Source: Marivita geojedonensis (lineage in GTDB: Bacteria > Pseudomonadota > Alphaproteobacteria > Rhodobacterales > Rhodobacteraceae). Taken from it: a stretch of DNA of 47,380 bases. How positions within the stretch are numbered: the stretch's first letter is position 1; every line of letters begins with the position of its first letter. The stretch spans positions 1-47,380 of the forward strand of contig NZ_JFKC01000027.1 of assembly GCF_002115805.1 (NCBI RefSeq), in the 5' to 3' direction. The notes under the pieces were generated by a model. That model searched no databases. It was given only the letters and a program-made list of their open reading frames with translations, and was not told where the DNA came from. A program made the position numbers and the translations under genes. This document shows, piece after piece, positions 17,570-26,317 of the stretch.

Positions 17570-18607
17570 CTACCCTTCCCCACGTTGCTGAGCCCACTTC
17601 TTGCAGAAGCCCAGGAACGCCATTTCCGGATTACGGGGCGTCGTGCTGGCCCAGGCACGCCAATCTGCCTCGATTGCGTGAACATCCCAGCCGGGGGCAG
17701 CGGCGCGAGCCATATCGTAGACGTCCGGGTCGAGTGGAGGGATGTCGACCGCCTCAGATGGGTCGGCCCCTACGGTGCCGCGGGAGCGGGCAATGAGCTG
17801 GTCTTTGGCGTCGTCGATGCGGATCTGGTAATCCGGCATGTGATTGTACTCGGCATCCTCCTTGGCGATGGTCGCCACGAGGCGGCGGAATTCGCGCAGG
17901 GTCGATCCCGAGCCGCATTTCTTCTGCAGCACTTCCATCGAGACGCGCCATTCCTTCTGGCGGCCGCAGTGTTTGCGCGCCAGTTCGTAGATGCGCCGTT
18001 CAAGCGGTTTGCGCAGGCGGAAATACTCGCGGCTGAGGGTCAGCACCTCCTGCGCGCGGATGGCGTTGAAGACCCAGTCCGACAGCTTGACCTCCACCTC
18101 CTGCATCCGCCCGTCGCGGGTCTCGCGGACGATCCTGGCGCGTTCGATGAGGCCGAAGGTCTCGAAGATCTCCTTGCCACCGGTGGTGATGTTGGTCGAG
18201 ATCCGGGTGCCGGCGAGGCGCTCCATCGCGGCCTTCAGGAGGTTGTAGCCGCGCCCGGTGGTCATGCGGTTGGTGGCCTTGAGCAGGTCGGCGGCCTGAA
18301 AGCGGATCACCTGCTGGGGTTCCTTGCCTTCGTTCATGCCCTTGATGAGCGAGGAGATGCAGTAGATCAGCACGTCGCGGTCATGCACCGTGGCCAGCCC
18401 GTCGACCGAGGGTTTGATGTCGATGGTGACACCGTTGTGTTCATAGCGCCGGGGCCGGGTGTCGGGCTTGGTGCTCAGGGAAAAGATAGGGTGTTCCATC
18501 GAGCCCATGTCGCCCTTGGGGGCGGCATCGAGGATGTCACAGACAAAGAAATCCCCCTGCGGATGGCGATCCGGCAGCAGCGGATAGGCGGTTGTCGCCG
18601 ATGACAT
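17570..18607 (-). CDS. repA: Plasmid replication initiator RepA (RPA family)
   Basis: A 345-residue initiator of the RPA family (PF10134 type) common on alphaproteobacterial plasmids. The N-terminal winged-helix region contains MEHPIFSLSTKPDTR and a GRGYNLLKAAMERLAGTRI segment; a second one has RKPLERRIYELARKHCG. It should bind the iterons just upstream and open the origin. ATG 18607 is chosen because AGAGGAG lies eight bases upstream; the frame runs 47 codons further, but that stretch is the iterons and gives a meaningless Cys-Val-Lys-Cys repeat. The gene is visibly GC-rich (40 of 60 bases at 18001-18060) compared with most of the cargo, so the replicon and cargo have different histories. 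Confidence 0.93.
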   Translation of the reverse strand: MSSATTAYPLLPDRHPQGDFFVCDILDAAPKGDMGSMEHPIFSLSTKPDTRPRRYEHNGVTIDIKPSVDGLATVHDRDVLIYCISSLIKGMNEGKEPQQVIRFQAADLLKATNRMTTGRGYNLLKAAMERLAGTRISTNITTGGKEIFETFGLIERARIVRETRDGRMQEVEVKLSDWVFNAIRAQEVLTLSREYFRLRKPLERRIYELARKHCGRQKEWRVSMEVLQKKCGSGSTLREFRRLVATIAKEDAEYNHMPDYQIRIDDAKDQLIARSRGTVGADPSEAVDIPPLDPDVYDMARAAAPGWDVHAIEADWRAWASTTPRNPEMAFLGFCKKWAQQRGEG

Positions 18608-18623
18608 GAGGCACGCTCCTCTA

Positions 18624-18719
18624 CGACACTTCACACACGCAGCACCGTACAACGACATTTCACACACGCCAAGGGGAAAACGACACTTCACACACAGGGC
18701 TTTCGACACTTCACACACG
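18624..18719. repeat. Iteron family 1, four copies of CGACAYTTCACACACR
   Basis: Copies lie at 18624-18639, 18653-18668, 18681-18696 and 18704-18719. Start-to-start distances are 29, 28 and 23 bases. They begin 17 bases upstream of the repA start codon, so they may serve both for initiation and for repA autoregulation. Confidence 0.92.
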
Positions 18720-18792
18720 GTGCGTGCCGAAAAGACGAGTCGCCGCAAGGGGTTATCGGGCAGGTTTCAGGGGGATCAGCGGCTTGATTCGG

Positions 18793-18856
18793 GAATCACC
18801 ACTCTACACACGGTGAATCACCACTTTACACACGCAGAATCACCACTTTACACACA
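18793..18856. repeat. Iteron family 2, three copies of GAATCACCACTYTACACACR
   Basis: Copies lie at 18793-18812, 18815-18834 and 18837-18856 with an exact 22-base period, about two helical turns. They share the ACACAC(R) end with family 1 but differ in the first half. They are likely the core RepA-binding array of the origin. Confidence 0.92.
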
Positions 18857-19028
18857 GGGGGTGCTCGGAAGGCTTTGAGAAAGCTAGGAAAAAGCAGCCT
18901 GATAGGTGCCTTAACACGAGTCTAACACTTATTAACACTCTCGAGGCTGGTGATTGTTCACAGATCAGGATGAGACCACTGATGATTCCCGTTCAATCAC
19001 GCAGAGAAGATAGAGCAGGACCTCGTAG

Positions 19029-19286
19029 CTACTGCTTTCCTTCAAAGTGCGTGATCAAGATATCGAGCATATCGGCATATGTACGGCGATCTTCTTTGCA
19101 AAGCGCTTTGAACCTTTGGATGGTGGTCATAGGGCCTTTGATACTGATCTGACCATCAATGCTTGCTTCCCGACTGGGCCAGCGTTCCATCGCATAAGGT
19201 TGTCGTGTCTCGTGTTCATTGCGGAGAGGTTCAGATTTGGAAGGTTCAAATTGTTTCAGTCTGTCGAGATCCAACGATTTAGGCAT
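19029..19286 (-). CDS. Small partition protein (ParB/centromere-binding type)
   Basis: An 85-residue protein translated right after parA, with its ATG (19286) overlapping the parA end by eight bases, which implies translational coupling. The N-terminal half is charged and probably disordered. The C-terminal half (ISIKGPMTTIQRFKALCKEDRRTYADMLDILI) could fold as a ribbon-helix-helix or short helical DNA-binding unit. By position it should be the centromere-binding partner of ParA and act on the palindromes at 20035-20145. The identification rests on context. The frame extends 28 codons upstream inside parA, but that part is a shadow. Confidence 0.7.
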   Translation of the reverse strand: MPKSLDLDRLKQFEPSKSEPLRNEHETRQPYAMERWPSREASIDGQISIKGPMTTIQRFKALCKEDRRTYADMLDILITHFEGKQ

Positions 19287-19947
19287 TTTGTGTTTCCTCG
19301 AGCAATTCGACAACCTCGGCAGCAAATGCTTGAGCGTTTGCAATGGCTTTATCAACACCATTGACGTCACTACGATCTAACTGACGCAATCCTCCTCCTG
19401 CATTATGCAATGAAGAAAACGCTGTGCGGCGATGAAGTTCAGTTTCAAAAACACGCCCTGCCCTCTTCAATTCAGAGTGTATGTGTTTTTCAAGTCTGCT
19501 CTTCACCGCGGCAGAAGTTCTTGCCAGCAAAATCGCTGCAGGAATGGGCCTGCGGCGAGCACGGCTCTCCATGGCAATTTCTGCTAAGGTATCTATCGCT
19601 GCATCCGCATCCTGCTGCTCTTCACCAGATGGAATGATGACAAAGTCAGACTCAGAAATTGCGAAAGACGTGAGTCGGCTGGCTGAACCCTCAAGATCGA
19701 TCAAAACAAAAGCTGCTTTGCTTTTTGCATCATCGATCTCAGATTGAATGCTTCGCTCTCCTCCACTCGAAATAACATCGAGAGAGGGGTGTGCCGGAGA
19801 CAATGATGCCCATCGTTTGAGACGTTGCGCGGGATCCGCATCAATCATGATGACACTTGTACCTTCAGCAAGCTCGGTGCCGAGAATGATTGCTGAGGTG
19901 GTTTTTCCCGCTCCACCTTTGGAGCTCGCAAATGAGATAACCGGCAT
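19279..19947 (-). CDS. parA: ParA partition ATPase
   Basis: A 222-residue ParA/Soj-type ATPase. The deviant Walker A KGGAGKTT is at residues 10-17 with the signature Lys10 and Lys15, followed by the DADPAQ A' motif and FVLIDLEGSA as Walker B. It lacks an N-terminal DNA-binding extension, so it is a type Ib-like short ParA that works with a small centromere-binding protein. It drives segregation of plasmid copies on the nucleoid. GAGGAG lies three bases before ATG 19947, a rather close spacing. It is on the same strand as repA and upstream of it, but separated by the origin. Confidence 0.92.
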   Translation of the reverse strand: MPVISFASSKGGAGKTTSAIILGTELAEGTSVIMIDADPAQRLKRWASLSPAHPSLDVISSGGERSIQSEIDDAKSKAAFVLIDLEGSASRLTSFAISESDFVIIPSGEEQQDADAAIDTLAEIAMESRARRRPIPAAILLARTSAAVKSRLEKHIHSELKRAGRVFETELHRRTAFSSLHNAGGGLRQLDRSDVNGVDKAIANAQAFAAEVVELLEETQNA

Positions 19948-20034
19948 AGACTCCTCTATAAAGTAGCTGCAAGTATAGTACTTATGCCTAGAGTATCCAA
20001 CTCATGTCAACCAATGAGTAGATTTGTAATGTCG

Positions 20035-20091
20035 TAGGTATAGTAGATATACCTATAGTACCTTATGGTACCCTACTCTACCTGTGGGTAG
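20035..20091. promoter_or_regulatory. Palindrome cluster, probable centromere or parA operator
   Basis: Three short palindromes lie within 57 bases: TAGGTATA-5-TATACCTA (20035-20055), GTACC-4-GGTAC (20058-20071) and CTACC-4-GGTAG (20078-20091). All carry a GTA(G/C)C-like core. They are 88-144 bases upstream of the parA start codon. Similar GTA-rich sequence continues at 19976-20000. This is where a parS site and a self-repression operator would be expected. Confidence 0.65.
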
Positions 20092-20106
20092 TTAATCGAA
20101 GCATGC

Positions 20107-20145
20107 TTGTGTGCTGTGGATAGCTCGACTACGCACAGCACACAA
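20107..20145. repeat. 12-bp perfect inverted repeat
   Basis: TTGTGTGCTGTG at 20107-20118 is perfectly complementary to CACAGCACACAA at 20134-20145, with 15 bases between. It lies between the parA palindrome cluster and the gene at 20209. It could be part of the partition site or a hairpin; the arms contain CACAC as in the iterons. Confidence 0.6.
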
Positions 20146-20208
20146 CACATCCGAGAACTTCGTTTTTAGCCCAAACTCAATCTCCCAAAACGGCAGCGTA
20201 CAAACCCC

Positions 20209-21147
20209 ATGCCTAGACTATTGGTATCGACATTCAGACGACTGCTGGACGTGACGCTTACAGAACCGGGTGAGCTTCAATCCATCAAGGTCGTAAGCGA
20301 CAAACACGGTGTCTACTTCGGTCTTGCACGGAAGGGGCCGATTGTTTTCGTTGCCGAACGCAACGCGGATATCGATCAAAAGCCAATTACGCCTGGTGAT
20401 CCGGTAGACGTTATTCGTGTTTATGTGATGTTGCCTGGCGGGCGGTTGCTACCAACACCTATCCGGTATGGACATAAAGACTTCTACGATCTTCATGAAA
20501 TTGAGGCAGACCAGAATTCCCTGTTTGTTACAGTGAGTAAGTATCCGTTTTTATTGAAGAAAAGCATTATTGGGTCAGATCAGCCCCTTCCGGTCAATGA
20601 AGCTGTCCCGTCGCATCTCAAGCGCCATGACGATCATACTTTTGACGCGTACCACATCAATTGTGCAAGCAGGGGAGGGGACCACCTATACGTTCTTGCC
20701 CACAACTGGGATGATCCGAGTTTTGCAATGCGTCTATCTCTCAAAGAGGCGCATCAAGGGCGCGTTGTCTGTACGAGAGTCTATGAAAATCTGGGGTCTT
20801 GTTGCCATGACATCGTGCCTATGGGCGATGTGTTTTGGACGCTCGACAGTCGGGGTTCAGCGCTCGTGAGAGTCAGCATCGAAACGGGGAAACAAGATAG
20901 ATTTCTTCTGGAAAGCCCCTCTGACCCTGATCTCCTGGGTTCTGGAGAGACCATTGGCATCCCATTTCCTCGGGGATTGGCTCGATTCGGAGACCTGCTC
21001 GCGGTGAGTTATGGGTTCAATGAAGACCGTGCAGACCGCATGGATAGCAACGCTATGCTTGCGGTGTTCGACCTCAAGAAAGAGATTTTCACTAACCATA
21101 TCCATTTGGGGAAACATGGAAACACTTGCGCAGTGTTGAGCCTCTAA
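20209..21147 (+). CDS. Hypothetical protein, probably beta-propeller
   Basis: A 312-residue protein with no signal peptide or membrane segment. It is rich in alternating beta-strand segments of a propeller-like pattern (YFGLARKGPIVFVAER, LFVTVSKYPFLLKK, DHLYVLAHNWDD, VFWTLDSRGSALVRV, GLARFGDLLAVSYG), spaced about 40-50 residues apart. The HDIVPMGDVFWTLDS and PRGLARFGDLLAVSYG segments recall a family of propeller proteins encoded beside glycosyltransferases, but I cannot name it with certainty. No clear ribosome site precedes ATG 20209. It is convergent with the large glycosyltransferase at 21219. Role unknown; glycan or sugar binding is a guess from context. Confidence 0.6.
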   Translation: MPRLLVSTFRRLLDVTLTEPGELQSIKVVSDKHGVYFGLARKGPIVFVAERNADIDQKPITPGDPVDVIRVYVMLPGGRLLPTPIRYGHKDFYDLHEIEADQNSLFVTVSKYPFLLKKSIIGSDQPLPVNEAVPSHLKRHDDHTFDAYHINCASRGGDHLYVLAHNWDDPSFAMRLSLKEAHQGRVVCTRVYENLGSCCHDIVPMGDVFWTLDSRGSALVRVSIETGKQDRFLLESPSDPDLLGSGETIGIPFPRGLARFGDLLAVSYGFNEDRADRMDSNAMLAVFDLKKEIFTNHIHLGKHGNTCAVLSL

Positions 21148-21218
21148 GGCACTGGAAAATATGATTTTTGCAGACTGATTGAGCCTCGTGGAGTGGAGGT
21201 TCGATCAGATGCGCTTGG

Positions 21219-24200
21219 CTAAGAAGTCAGGGAGCAAATCTGACGCCACAAGCGGGGGCCGAGTACTTGATACGCGTGGCTCTGTCGCCAGCGATTTGCG
21301 TTCTCACGTATTGTGTTCAGTTGTCTTGCCGTGGTGGGCTCGGTTTCAGGATCTCGCAATGCTCGGATCACAGGTTTGAGCCCTTGCGCAATCGCTTCAG
21401 CCGTCGTGCCGGGGAGGCGCATGATCAAAGGTTCCACGTCATCAAAAATGCGCAAGGGCGTTGCCAGAACGGGGCGATCCAAGGCCAGAGCCTGCCGGAT
21501 TGCGCCAGAGGCGGACTCGGCTGTTTTCTGATAGGAAAAGACCAGCGCGTCTGCCCGAGCAAGACGTGAGAAGCTCTCTTCATCATCCAGAAATCCTGTT
21601 TCCAGGTTCACATATTGGTCCAGCTCCAATGCTCGGATTTGCTGCCTCGCCGCACCAATGGCTTCTGCGGAATCCTTAATCGGGAACTCCGCGTTGATCA
21701 TTTCCAAAGCGACATTCTCACCCTGGTTTCGCAGCTGTGCGACAGCTTCTATCAGTCGATCCAGACCTTTCGGGGGCAGGAAGAATCCGTAGGTTCCCAA
21801 TACCACTGGTCGGTCAGGGGTTATGGGGGGAGAAGGAGGTACCTTTGCGTATGGTACACCATGGGGGAAAAGAGCAACATTCTCAACTAAACCTAATGAT
21901 TTTAAATGGTTAAGGTCATGATGTGAGTGAACCAATAAGCGATCGCACGCCTCGAGCGCAGGGCGAATGCGGGCAAGATGCCGTTCTGGAGGGACGGGAG
22001 TATCATCCGTCGCATGCAGCATCATCACCACATTTCGCCCCTCTGCTTTGGCGCGTAAGATCAAAGCGCCCAGATGCGGAAAGTTGAAAAACCCATAGTT
22101 GAACTGGATCACCAAAACCTGTGGGTCACTGGTGCGGATTTCAGCCTGCAGATGAGCAAGAGTGTCATGGCCATCTTGTCGCCAGCAGCGTCGAATATTG
22201 GCCTCATCCGAGGTGATGCGATCCTCAGAGTGAGATGCAAAAACAGTGACCTCATCCGGAAAGGTGCCGATCAGATGCGCAGAGTACGTCGCGATGCCGC
22301 AGCGCGTATTGTAGCTTGAAATCCATCCCACTTTGGGGGGAGGGCAGGGGGCTCGGGACGCAATGTGCCGAACGGCGGTGTCTGATCGCTTCGCAACCTG
22401 TTCCCATGAATGCTGTGACAGAATTTCGTTTGCTGCTTTTTCACAATCGTCCGGGCCGGGCTTTGGCGTGGTTCTGAACGCCTTGAGTTTTTGCACCAAG
22501 TCAGCGGTGTCCGGTTCTGCCCAGACAGAATCCCATGTGTCCAGATGGCTCTGCGCCGGTTCGAATTTATAGTCTATGAAGTGAACCAAGGGGTTGCCGG
22601 AAAAGACTTTTTGCCCGCCCCAACCAGTGGTCAAAACAGGTGTTCCGGCCAACACGGCCTCTGCCACGGGCAAGCAGTAGCCCTCTGCACGGGAGGGGGC
22701 GATGAGAAGATCTGAAGCGACATACAGGCTCCGCATCTGTCCGGGTGTAAGCGCGTCGTCCAGGATCGTGATCTGGGGCAGATCGGGGTGGGTCTTTTTC
22801 AGGGTTCTGATCTGGCTGGCTATATCGTTATGTGGGTTTGGAAACGTCTTGATGAGGAGTTGCACACCGTCATCGCCTGCAAAGGCTTCGGCGAAAGCCT
22901 TCAGTAAGACATCTGCACCCTTGCGGGGGAAGCAAGAGGAGACGTGCAGGCACGTCAGCTCCGCTTGCGGCAGGGCAAAGGGCAGCGCCTCGTGTGGCAC
23001 ATCCAAATGATCCACCCCATTGCCAACGACATGAACCGGCAAGCCAACTCCAGCATCTTCAAAGAGTTTTTTGACATGAGGGGAGGTGACCAGAAGCCCT
23101 TGTAGATGGTCTGTCATGTCTCGGGTAAACGCTTGCGGCAGGCCGGTCTCTTCCCATGCATATCCATGAAGCAAGTTAAGTGGCGCTCGCATGTCAGAGA
23201 CGCGTGGCGGGAACATATTCCGGCTGACAATATCAGCGGCTTCCGGGGTGATTTTGTCTCCAGATCTGTGCAACATCGCGAGATCGGAATGCTCGTGCAG
23301 AAAATCGGGATCAGGATCGAACGGGCCGTCTCCTTCGGCAGAGACAAGAGCCACGTTGATACCCCGTTTTTCCAAAGCGCGTGCTGTTTCGCGGTTTACA
23401 GATGCAAGGCTGTAAGTGCTGTCAAAGGGGCCTTCGAGTCGCCAGTTCAGGTCCGTCTTCTTCAGGTCGCGTGGACGCCAGAAATCTTCCGCCGTCTTTC
23501 GTGTTCGGGCAAGGGCGCGGGCCAGATCCTTGTGGTCCTGGTCGCGCATCCCGGTCCCTGGCCGGGGAAGGCGCTTTAGTGCAGTGATGGCATGATCTTC
23601 CAGTGCATCAAGCCGTGTTTGTGTGGCAGTCCAGGCCGGTTCGGTCGTTTGGGTCTGCGCGTATTCTGAAAAGACGGAAAGAGCCTTCTGCGCTGTCATT
23701 TGCCAAGAAAATTGAGCGCTATGGCGTTTCTGCCGGTCCTGCATCACGGCCCTGAAGTCCTTATGTGTCAGGCTCTTCAAGATCAGGGAGGACAGTTGTG
23801 AGCTGTCCATGGGCTCAAACAAGGTCTCACTGGTGCCAATCACGTCTGGCAGGCCGGAACAGTTTGCCCCAAGCGTCAGTGTCCCACAGCGAATGGCTTC
23901 CAGGGCCTGTCGACCAAAATGTTCCCCTGAGCACGGCGCTATGAAAAGTTCAGCCAGTCCATATAATCCGGGAAGGTCTGCGTCTGAGACATGTGTGAGG
24001 ATACGTATGTGCGCAGCATCAACTGCGTGCGACTTTGCCACTCGGTGCAGGCTGTTGGCACCTTCTCCGGACAGGTCGCCGATGATCACCAGTGCGTGGC
24101 GTTCGATCATTCCCTTCGGTAAAGCGCCATATGCAGCGATGAGGTTTGCCATGCTGTCTGCGCAGTCATCGGCTGCAACACAAAGCATGTAAGGCCGATG

Positions 24201-24878
24201 CAGCGCATGCCGTGCGCGCAGATGTGCCATATCGTCCAGAGACATGTGATCGGGTGGGGCGAACTGGGGGCCGACATCCTGGGAGATGATATGAAGGTTT
24301 TCCGCGGGAAAAGCCGAGGCTTCCAACGCGTCTTGATAAGCGGTCTCGGACAGGACCATCATCCCATCACTGGCTGAAAGCACTCTTTGCACGGCGGCGG
24401 GATGGTTTTCGAAGTTAGGATTGGTATCCGAATTGGACTTCAGAATTTCCTTAAACCCTGGATCTTGAAGGAGCATCAGGTTGGGAGTGTTTGATAAGAC
24501 CAAGCCGCTCCCTACACCCGTTATCTGGCCCTCTGTGGCCGGAACCGGGCTGACAATCAGATCAGGTGACAGGCCGGCAATTGCGAAGTCACGAATGAGC
24601 GCGGATGCTGCGGACCGCCAAGCCTCGATGTCTTGCTGCGTGTGTGTCTTCTGCAGACCATCAAAGACATGGATACGACGGGTTTTACAGAGATCTGGAT
24701 AGCGCCGTTGCAGAACGGGGACGGTCTTTGGAAACGCGCTGTTGAGCAACAGCTGGACGTCATGCCCAGCAGTTGTCGAGGCGGGAAGGAGAGCGTCCAC
24801 AAAACCCAGGAGAAAGCTTCCCATTCTGTGATGCAGCGGCTCATACTGCACGCATTGAAGATCGATCAGGACACGCAT
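21219..24878 (-). CDS. Three-domain GT4 glycosyltransferase
   Basis: A 1219-residue protein with three GT-B glycosyltransferase units in tandem: about 1-400, 485-850 and 855-1215. Unit 1 has a GEHFGRQALEA catalytic loop (about residue 318), unit 2 AEGYCLPVAEAV (about 730), and unit 3 starts with KVGWISSYNTRCGIATYSA but has a changed loop (AESASGAIRQAL, about 1121). Multi-domain enzymes of this kind, such as WbdA, build repeating surface polysaccharides from GDP-sugars. It sits three bases after the stop of the methyltransferase-like coiled-coil gene, so the two form an operon. It probably polymerises the main surface glycan of this plasmid. Sugar type cannot be read from the sequence. Confidence 0.88.
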   Translation of the reverse strand: MRVLIDLQCVQYEPLHHRMGSFLLGFVDALLPASTTAGHDVQLLLNSAFPKTVPVLQRRYPDLCKTRRIHVFDGLQKTHTQQDIEAWRSAASALIRDFAIAGLSPDLIVSPVPATEGQITGVGSGLVLSNTPNLMLLQDPGFKEILKSNSDTNPNFENHPAAVQRVLSASDGMMVLSETAYQDALEASAFPAENLHIISQDVGPQFAPPDHMSLDDMAHLRARHALHRPYMLCVAADDCADSMANLIAAYGALPKGMIERHALVIIGDLSGEGANSLHRVAKSHAVDAAHIRILTHVSDADLPGLYGLAELFIAPCSGEHFGRQALEAIRCGTLTLGANCSGLPDVIGTSETLFEPMDSSQLSSLILKSLTHKDFRAVMQDRQKRHSAQFSWQMTAQKALSVFSEYAQTQTTEPAWTATQTRLDALEDHAITALKRLPRPGTGMRDQDHKDLARALARTRKTAEDFWRPRDLKKTDLNWRLEGPFDSTYSLASVNRETARALEKRGINVALVSAEGDGPFDPDPDFLHEHSDLAMLHRSGDKITPEAADIVSRNMFPPRVSDMRAPLNLLHGYAWEETGLPQAFTRDMTDHLQGLLVTSPHVKKLFEDAGVGLPVHVVGNGVDHLDVPHEALPFALPQAELTCLHVSSCFPRKGADVLLKAFAEAFAGDDGVQLLIKTFPNPHNDIASQIRTLKKTHPDLPQITILDDALTPGQMRSLYVASDLLIAPSRAEGYCLPVAEAVLAGTPVLTTGWGGQKVFSGNPLVHFIDYKFEPAQSHLDTWDSVWAEPDTADLVQKLKAFRTTPKPGPDDCEKAANEILSQHSWEQVAKRSDTAVRHIASRAPCPPPKVGWISSYNTRCGIATYSAHLIGTFPDEVTVFASHSEDRITSDEANIRRCWRQDGHDTLAHLQAEIRTSDPQVLVIQFNYGFFNFPHLGALILRAKAEGRNVVMMLHATDDTPVPPERHLARIRPALEACDRLLVHSHHDLNHLKSLGLVENVALFPHGVPYAKVPPSPPITPDRPVVLGTYGFFLPPKGLDRLIEAVAQLRNQGENVALEMINAEFPIKDSAEAIGAARQQIRALELDQYVNLETGFLDDEESFSRLARADALVFSYQKTAESASGAIRQALALDRPVLATPLRIFDDVEPLIMRLPGTTAEAIAQGLKPVIRALRDPETEPTTARQLNTIRENANRWRQSHAYQVLGPRLWRQICSLTS

Positions 24879-24881
24879 GGT

Positions 24882-25856
24882 TTACTCGGCTTCTGGTTCA
24901 AGCAAACGATTGCGTATCGCGACCTCACGGGAGGACAACGGGATCGGATCCAGCGTTGGCGGCGCAGCAGGGTTGGCAGCGTGTGCAATCCTTTCAGGGA
25001 TCTGAGCCCCTGATGAAATGTCTCCCTCCTTCTTCACTACCGATGAAAATGCACGTGTCTCGGTTTTCGAGCGCCATTTGCTTTTGAGGTCGAACACCAG
25101 TTTGCGCAGTCCTCTGCGACGTGTTGCACGTTTCAGCTTCGTCTCCAGTGCGGCCACATGTTCTCGGAGGTGATTGATTTCCGCAGCCTGTTTTTGCAAC
25201 GCGCTGTCGAGGTGACACAGACGGTTTTGCAGGGTGGAGTCAACATCCTGGACTTTGGCGTCAACATCGAAAAAGTGTTGCTGCAGCCTGAGATCAGCAC
25301 GCTTTATGCGGTCCAGAGAGGGAATTTCCGGAGCCATGGAAAACGGGGCTGAGAAGACATCAAAAGGTTTCCCGTAGGCTTTGGTTTGCCCCACGATGGC
25401 ATATCTTCGGCTGATCCCGTACAGGTCCGACAAAAATCTCTCGTCCGTGGTGTCCACGATTGGATCAATGATGCGGATGCGCTCCACACCAGCGGCGCGC
25501 AAAAATTCAACTCCTTCGATTTGCGGAAGCGTGCCGGTCGGGGCTTCTGGGTGGTTCGGATTATCTCCTCCTAGAACCAGAATGGCGCCAGGCCTGCAGC
25601 GTTGGACCAATGTCAGCGCCCAGGCTTTCAGTTCGTCGCGAGGCAATCTGTCCAGCGCATCGAAATCCGTTATGACTGCACAGTGTTCCGGAAGCTGGTC
25701 AAAGCCTGTCCGCATCCGGATTCCCAAGCCAGCCAAGATGTTGTCCCAGCCGTCGGTCTTGGAAGATATGACTTCCAGATCCGGGTCCATTTCTGTCCAG
25801 GCTGTTACAAACGGCAGGATGGCGGCGTGTACGGCCATGGCATCGACGGCTGTCAT
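24882..25856 (-). CDS. Methyltransferase-like protein with coiled coil, possible glycan chain-length regulator
   Basis: A 324-residue protein. Residues about 1-165 look like the later half of a class I SAM-methyltransferase fold (AVITDFDALDRLP, CRPGAILVLGG, GVERIRIIDP), but the glycine-rich SAM-binding loop is not evident, so activity is doubtful. Residues about 190-240 form a heptad coiled coil (LQQHFFDVDAKVQDVDSTL... and INHLREHVAALETKL). A basic stretch (KRATRRRGLRKLVFDLKSKWR) follows and could bind membrane. WbdD, the terminator of polymannose O antigens, joins a methyltransferase, a coiled-coil ruler and a membrane anchor and works with a multi-domain GT. The same gene pair arrangement here suggests a similar role. 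GAGG lies four bases before ATG 25856. Confidence 0.6.
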   Translation of the reverse strand: MTAVDAMAVHAAILPFVTAWTEMDPDLEVISSKTDGWDNILAGLGIRMRTGFDQLPEHCAVITDFDALDRLPRDELKAWALTLVQRCRPGAILVLGGDNPNHPEAPTGTLPQIEGVEFLRAAGVERIRIIDPIVDTTDERFLSDLYGISRRYAIVGQTKAYGKPFDVFSAPFSMAPEIPSLDRIKRADLRLQQHFFDVDAKVQDVDSTLQNRLCHLDSALQKQAAEINHLREHVAALETKLKRATRRRGLRKLVFDLKSKWRSKTETRAFSSVVKKEGDISSGAQIPERIAHAANPAAPPTLDPIPLSSREVAIRNRLLEPEAE

Positions 25857-26317
25857 AAAACCTCTTTCGTGGGTGTTGGGTGGCCGTACATATGATTATG
25901 GGCCGACTCTCCCATTCTGAACCCATCAAGGTCGGGACTGTCAGTGAAATCGGGGGAGCTGTCAAATCGAGAAAAGGTTCATTCAGCGCATGGTTTCGTT
26001 TTGAATCAAGGGTTTGCAAGGGCCCTGTATGCTGCGCGCAGCGCCGGTTGTGAGAGGTCATTTGAGCACGATTTGCGCAATGCGTGATCGCATCCGGATC
26101 CTCGGAAAACAAAATATGTAGCAAAAACACAATAGTAAGCATGATTTTAGGGGGAGTATAAAAATCACGCTACATCTCTTCTTGTCGGTGGAGTGCGAAG
26201 GCTGTAACACCGTGCCAATTGATTGTCTTGCGCCTGCTGTTTTTGTGGGTGCGAGCAGCAATTGCGTCGAACCCATGTCGAGGCGTTTTGTTGCCTCGGA
26301 GCAAAAAGGAATAACCC
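25857..26317. other. Promoter and leader region of the 26318 adhesin gene
   Basis: These 461 bases lie between divergent genes. At 26136-26149 and 26162-26173 there is an imperfect inverted repeat (GTAAGCATGATTTT against AAAATCACGCTAC). CGAGGC and GCCTCG at 26279-26298 form a six-bp hairpin just before the ribosome site AAAAAGGAA, which could influence translation. The AT-rich stretch at 26105-26165 is the likeliest promoter. No gene is supported. Confidence 0.45.

Larger units (their letters stand above)
18608..19028. other. Probable origin of replication
   Basis: The 421 bases between repA and the partition genes hold two iteron families (separate entries) and, next to them, three TAACAC repeats at 18912, 18923 and 18933 with spacings of 11 and 10 bases in an AT-richer stretch that could melt. 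TTGTTCACA at 18954-18962 is a weak match to a DnaA box. No gene is present. This layout (initiator gene, iterons, AT-rich stretch) fits a theta-type iteron origin. Confidence 0.8.

Noticed and set aside
17585-18604. A 339-codon open frame on the plus strand over repA
   Set aside because: It is antisense to a clear RepA with a good ribosome site. High GC content at third positions explains the absence of stops.
18608-18748. An N-terminal extension of RepA with repeated Cys-Val-Lys-Cys motifs, looking like a zinc-binding domain
   Set aside because: The motifs are the translation of the iteron DNA. A strong ribosome site places the start at 18607.
18624-18856. CRISPR array, because of regularly spaced short repeats near repA
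   Set aside because: The repeats are 16 to 20 bases with very short and unequal gaps, no cas genes are near, and they sit at the position of plasmid iterons.
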